Positions 46,224 through 49,685 of a stretch of 49,685 nt of DNA are shown here, piece after piece (within the stretch, counting starts at the first letter, position 1; the number at the start of each line of letters is the position of its first letter). Origin of the DNA: Fidelibacterota bacterium (lineage in GTDB: Bacteria; Fidelibacterota; Marinisomatia; Marinisomatales; TCS55); the NCBI GenBank assembly GCA_012964665.1, contig DTTO01000002.1, forward strand, positions 1 through 49,685. Direction: 5' to 3'. The notes beneath the pieces were generated by a model, which made no database searches, was not told the DNA's origin, and saw only the letters and a list, made by a program, of their open reading frames with translations. The position numbers and the translations under genes are program-made.

Positions 46224-46718
46224 ATGATACAGTATACAATTAATAATTCACCCATAGGCAAATTACTAGTTGCCCAATCAAATAAAGGTTTGACCCACAT
46301 TATATTTGAATATCAAATCCCACAATTTAAATTTATTATTAATAAAAAATATCCTGGGGAAAAAACATTGCGGGACGACAAAGCATTATATAATACAGTT
46401 CAGCAATTAAATGAATATTTTTCTGGAAATCGGCGGTCTTTTACAATCAATTTGGATCTGGCCATGCCGCCCTTCTATCAAAAAGTACTTATGACTGTCA
46501 AGAAAATTCCCTACGGTAAGACGATTTCATATCAAGAGGTAGCTAAGCGATCCGGAAGACCAAAAGCTGTTCGCGCGGCTGGATCAGCGAACGCAAAAAA
46601 TCCCCTTCCCATTGTTATCCCATGTCACCGTGTTTTAGCAACAGGTGGAGGAATAGGTGGATATGGGGGCGGACTCAAAATAAAAAATTACCTTCTGAAG
46701 CTGGAAGGAGCCTTTTAA
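46224..46718 (+). CDS. ogt: Methylated-DNA-[protein]-cysteine S-methyltransferase
   Basis: Suicide DNA-repair protein that moves the alkyl group from O6-alkylguanine to its own cysteine. The 164 residues include the active-site PCHRV with C134. Helix-turn-helix residues lie in KKIPYGKTISYQEVAKRSGRPKAVRAAGSANAKNP, with Arg in the RAAG helix for base flipping. The C-terminal GGYGGGLKIKNYLLKLEG is normal. No Ada-type regulatory domain is present, so it is the Ogt form. Confidence 0.95.
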   Translation: MIQYTINNSPIGKLLVAQSNKGLTHIIFEYQIPQFKFIINKKYPGEKTLRDDKALYNTVQQLNEYFSGNRRSFTINLDLAMPPFYQKVLMTVKKIPYGKTISYQEVAKRSGRPKAVRAAGSANAKNPLPIVIPCHRVLATGGGIGGYGGGLKIKNYLLKLEGAF

Positions 46719-46758
46719 ATTGTATTCTTTATTTCCAACAAAACCAATTTAATACATC

Positions 46759-47364
46759 ATGTGGCAATCAATTAAACGCAGAATTTTTACAGGCCTTCTG
46801 GCGATAGTACCAATTGCAGTTACCTTCTGGATTCTCAAATTTCTATTTTCATTCCTCGACGGCTTAGCCGCGCCATTCCTAGAACGTTTTGGAATTGCTA
46901 TACCAGGACTTGGAATTATTTTAACGCTGATTTTCATTTTTTTCCTTGGTCTACTAGTTTCTAATGTTTTGGGACGGACTTTATTTAATTGGGGGGAGCG
47001 CTTACTGGCAAAACTGCCGATTGTGAATACGATCTATAATGCAATTAAGCAGATCACCGGAGCTTTTTCCGGTTCAGCCTTTAAATCATTTCAGCAGGTT
47101 ATTTTTATTCAATATCCTCGCAAGGGATTATGGACTATGTGTTTCGTAACTAACCAGTCTCAAAATGAGAATGGCGAGGAATTTTATCATGTATTTGTAC
47201 CGACAACTCCAAATCCCACTTCCGGAGTTTTTATCATTACATCCAAAAAAGATGTTATCCATCCGGATATTTCGGTTGAGGATGGATTAAAAGCCATCAT
47301 TTCGGGTGGAATTTTAGATCCAGGAGAATCTCTGAGCGGCAAACTTCCTCAGTCTGATAATTAA
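46759..47364 (+). CDS. DUF502 membrane protein
   Basis: A 201-residue protein with two transmembrane helices (about 8-30 and 48-72), followed by a soluble domain. Family landmarks are RRIFTGLLAIVPIAVTFWIL, PIVNTIYNAIKQ and FVPTTPNPTSGVFIITSKKDVI, typical of DUF502. Its biochemical role is unknown. It follows ogt by 40 bases and precedes plsY, possibly one transcript. Confidence 0.92.
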   Translation: MWQSIKRRIFTGLLAIVPIAVTFWILKFLFSFLDGLAAPFLERFGIAIPGLGIILTLIFIFFLGLLVSNVLGRTLFNWGERLLAKLPIVNTIYNAIKQITGAFSGSAFKSFQQVIFIQYPRKGLWTMCFVTNQSQNENGEEFYHVFVPTTPNPTSGVFIITSKKDVIHPDISVEDGLKAIISGGILDPGESLSGKLPQSDN

Positions 47365-47450
47365 AATGGCCATCCATCCGCGTTTGGCGTCCACTCCGAT
47401 CCTGGCGGTTTATTCTTTGCAATACAAACTTTAGATGATGACCTAGGCTC

Positions 47451-48110
47451 ATGAGTGAATTCACATTCTTGATCATATTATTATTTGCCAGTTACCTGGC
47501 AGGTTCAACACCAACCAGTATTATTATGGGGCGCGTTACCCGCGGTATTGATATCCGCGAACATGGCAGCGGAAATGCTGGTGGCACAAATGTTTTCCGT
47601 GTCATTGGTTGGAAACCTGCTTTGGTTGTGATTATCGTGGATGTATTCAAAGGCTGGCTACCTTCAGCTGTATTTGCACCTACTTTTTTTCATCTCCAGC
47701 AAATTCCTGATCTGGGCGTTGTACAGATCTTGTGCGGATTTTCTGCTGTGTTGGGCCATACGTATACCCTTTTTGGAAGTTTCAAAGGTGGCAAAGGCGT
47801 AGCCACATTGGGAGGAATGTTCATCGCTCTTTTCCCTACCGCTTTTCCATTTTGTTTGGGTGTGGCTGTACTGACCATAATCCTTACCGGGTATGTATCT
47901 TTAGCATCTATCCTGGCATCATCATCACTTCCAGTTTTTTTATTTTTGCTGCCCCCATTTTTTGGTATGGAACCAGCCTCATTATCTTTAATGATCTTTA
48001 GTCTACTGATCCCGTGGTTTATTATCTTTACACACCGTAGCAATATTCAGCGACTAAGGAGTGGTAAAGAGAATCGCTTTGAAAAAGCGATGATATTTCA
48101 AAGAAAATAA
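47451..48110 (+). CDS. plsY: Acyl-phosphate:glycerol-3-phosphate acyltransferase
   Basis: PlsY makes lysophosphatidic acid from acyl-phosphate and glycerol 3-phosphate, the first step of phospholipid synthesis. 219 residues with five transmembrane helices. The three cytosolic motifs are readable: GSGNAGGTNVFR, GHTYTLFGSFKGGKGVAT, and the THRSNIQRLRSGKEN motif near the C-terminus. Its stop abuts the stop of the converging barrel gene with no bases between. Confidence 0.95.
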   Translation: MSEFTFLIILLFASYLAGSTPTSIIMGRVTRGIDIREHGSGNAGGTNVFRVIGWKPALVVIIVDVFKGWLPSAVFAPTFFHLQQIPDLGVVQILCGFSAVLGHTYTLFGSFKGGKGVATLGGMFIALFPTAFPFCLGVAVLTIILTGYVSLASILASSSLPVFLFLLPPFFGMEPASLSLMIFSLLIPWFIIFTHRSNIQRLRSGKENRFEKAMIFQRK

Positions 48111-49394
48111 TTAGATCTGGTGCCCGATTGCTAAATGGAAAGCACTATCTATCTGATTTCCATCATAAAATCCATAACCGTACTCCAAGCGAAGAACCGA
48201 AACAAATGGCATCTGTAGTTGAACTGTGACCCCTGTGCCAATAACAGGACGCATACCAAACATATCACTAAAATCCGTTTGGCTTGTGACACCCCAGTCT
48301 ATGAATGCGCCCACAGTTATACCAAATTCATATAAGTCTTGCAATGGAAAGCGGGGAACAACCACCTTCCGCAGTTCCACTGTTGATTTTAGATTATGGA
48401 ATCCAAAGCGATAGATTTGAGCTGGATCATTATAATTTAAATGTCTTGGGTAACGCCAACCACGAACCGATCCAGCTTCGCCCATCGCGGCTAAGAAGTT
48501 CTGATCTTTGTCACCAAAATTCGATTGTGTTTTTATGCCCAGAGCAATTATCCATGGCTTTGCGTTATCCAATTTGCTCAATCGTTTATATACACTAAAA
48601 GATTGTAACCATACATAATTGTTTTTGATCTCACCCTTTAGATTGATCCGACCAAAAAAGGCCTGTTTGATCAATATGCCTTTGGTTGGATTGGCATATA
48701 AATCCCGTGTGTCATAATGAAAATATCCCTGAGGTGCCAAATACTGGTAATTTAATATGATGGAATCACTCACAAAATCCATGTCCTCAAGTTCAAACCC
48801 GATTGACATTTTTCGTTCATAGCCAAAGAATCGGCCCACATTCATTTCTATGGACTTGATTTTTACATCATAAGGCAAATATGGATGGTGAAAATCCAAT
48901 TTGGCCAAAGACACATTCAAAGATACATGATCACCTGTAATCCAGGGATTGAAATAAGAAATGCCAAAAGTATTACGGCCGCCAAATGCGAATCCACCTC
49001 CTATTCGCTCATTTCGACCTCGAAAATTCTTAAATCCACCACCTGCGCCATAAGACCATCCTGTTTCTTCATCATATGCAGGTGAAGGTCCACCGATAAA
49101 CCTACCTCCAAAGAATTTGTTGTTTTCTATAATTTCATATTCTAATCGAACTGTCATATTTTCAAGTGGGATAGCCCGCCATTTTACCTCCGCAAAAATG
49201 CCAAGATTAAGGAGACGATAAAGGTCTTCCTCAGCAAGCGAACTATCTAAGGGCGCATCTAAAGGATGCTGGATCTCCCGCGTTATAATATAATCCTTGG
49301 TGAGTGTATTACCTCTATGGGTGATTTCAGAAACCGTAAGTATCTGGCAAAAACCCAGGACTGGTAGGAGAAAAAAGAATCCCCGCATTTTCAT
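48111..49394 (-). CDS. BamA/TamA-like outer-membrane protein with one POTRA-like domain
   Basis: Exported protein of 427 residues. The signal peptide is KMRGFFFLLPVLGFC. One POTRA-like domain (about 18-95: SEITHRGNTLTKDYIITREI, LYRLLNLGIFAEVKW) leads into a 16-strand-like barrel with glycine-rich turns (FIGGPSPAYDEETG, GGGFKNFRGRNERIGG) and the surface-antigen-like closing strands (GTGVTVQLQMPFVSVLRLEYGYGF). It is too short for BamA, which has five POTRA domains, so it may be a partner of an insertase or an outer-membrane transporter. Substrate is unknown. Confidence 0.82.
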   Translation of the reverse strand: MKMRGFFFLLPVLGFCQILTVSEITHRGNTLTKDYIITREIQHPLDAPLDSSLAEEDLYRLLNLGIFAEVKWRAIPLENMTVRLEYEIIENNKFFGGRFIGGPSPAYDEETGWSYGAGGGFKNFRGRNERIGGGFAFGGRNTFGISYFNPWITGDHVSLNVSLAKLDFHHPYLPYDVKIKSIEMNVGRFFGYERKMSIGFELEDMDFVSDSIILNYQYLAPQGYFHYDTRDLYANPTKGILIKQAFFGRINLKGEIKNNYVWLQSFSVYKRLSKLDNAKPWIIALGIKTQSNFGDKDQNFLAAMGEAGSVRGWRYPRHLNYNDPAQIYRFGFHNLKSTVELRKVVVPRFPLQDLYEFGITVGAFIDWGVTSQTDFSDMFGMRPVIGTGVTVQLQMPFVSVLRLEYGYGFYDGNQIDSAFHLAIGHQI

Positions 49395-49406
49395 TAAAAG
49401 TCCGTA

Positions 49407-49685
49407 TTAAATATCGATGCTTCTCAGGAGAAGTCTCTTTTGGTATTCAATCCCTTCTTCTGAATACATATCATTAATAGCGGTTTGCAGTTTTTGATCA
49501 ACCAGAATGCTGGTCATTTGAATCTGGACATGACTTTTGTCCAATTCTCTTACCTTCAAAACAGTTTGATCATTTTCATAATGATGAAAACCATCGGAAA
49601 ATTCCTTCGGTGTACCATACTCCATAAGGAATTTATATTTGATCACGTCATCAGCAGTGAGCTGAGGAAAACCGGTTGGCTTTAG
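49407..49685 (-). CDS. Unrecognised protein, C-terminal part (cut by window edge)
   Basis: The frame is open to the right edge: codons before the GTG at 49646 continue without a stop (KPTGFPQLTADDVIKY), so the true start lies outside the window. About 92 residues are visible, charged and mixed alpha/beta, with no signal, membrane helix or motif that I recognise. It ends 12 bases before the BamA-like gene on the same strand, which suggests co-transcription. Confidence 0.6.
   Translation of the reverse strand, partial: LKPTGFPQLTADDVIKYKFLMEYGTPKEFSDGFHHYENDQTVLKVRELDKSHVQIQMTSILVDQKLQTAINDMYSEEGIEYQKRLLLRSIDI

Noticed and set aside
48111-49394. Calling the one-POTRA barrel true BamA
   Set aside because: At 427 residues with a single POTRA-like domain it is about half the length of BamA.

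Overview
The window is a compact bacterial chromosome segment. It is A+T-rich, genes are separated by 0-200 bases, and no gap exceeds 300 bases. Outer-membrane-type proteins (a BamA-like barrel, a DUF5916 barrel, a lipoprotein) indicate a Gram-negative (diderm) cell. Exported BNR-propeller and TolB-amidohydrolase proteins, DUF5916, and a bactofilin next to ParAB and the ATP synthase suggest the Fibrobacteres-Chlorobi-Bacteroidetes side of the tree. My best guess is Candidatus Marinimicrobia (SAR406). That is inference from gene content, not a phylogeny. I saw no tRNA, rRNA, CRISPR array, insertion sequence or prophage.

Layout. 1-5159 (minus) is a run of thiolase, acyl-CoA dehydrogenase, ilvE, nusB and secA, with secA cut by the window edge. 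5361-6305 is phoH (minus). 6393-11495 (plus) carries a TatT-like lipoprotein, a YtfI/YtfJ-like pair and a large BNR-repeat exported protein. 11556-15258 (minus) is a tight five-gene unit: exported isoaspartyl methyltransferase, alpha/beta hydrolase, cupin, nucleosidase-like protein, and a radical-SAM protein of the spore-photoproduct-lyase family. aspS follows at 15431-17188. 17261-27099 (minus) reads parA-parB-M23 peptidase-bactofilin-atpZ-atpI-atpBEFHAGDC and ends in a clear intrinsic terminator.

27178-36692 (minus) is an export and peptide-use island: DUF5916 barrel, TolB-propeller amidohydrolase, APC permease, M55 D-aminopeptidase, a second amidohydrolase and a five-helix membrane protein. 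36797-40133 (plus) is tdh-kbl followed one base later by an indoleamine 2,3-dioxygenase homologue, so threonine and tryptophan breakdown appear to share a transcript. secDF (plus) follows and ends at a strong terminator. The last part holds an ABC-2 exporter pair (minus), then an EamA transporter, ogt, a DUF502 protein and plsY (plus), a BamA-like barrel (minus) and a cut unknown gene.

The most unusual points are four. The SPL-like radical-SAM protein has Tyr where I place the hydrogen-donor Cys, and its gene overlaps that of a nucleosidase-like protein. An IDO homologue with its key residues sits in the threonine operon. The ATP synthase c subunit has a second membrane glutamate. A Bacillus-type YtfI/YtfJ pair occurs in what looks like a diderm non-sporeformer.
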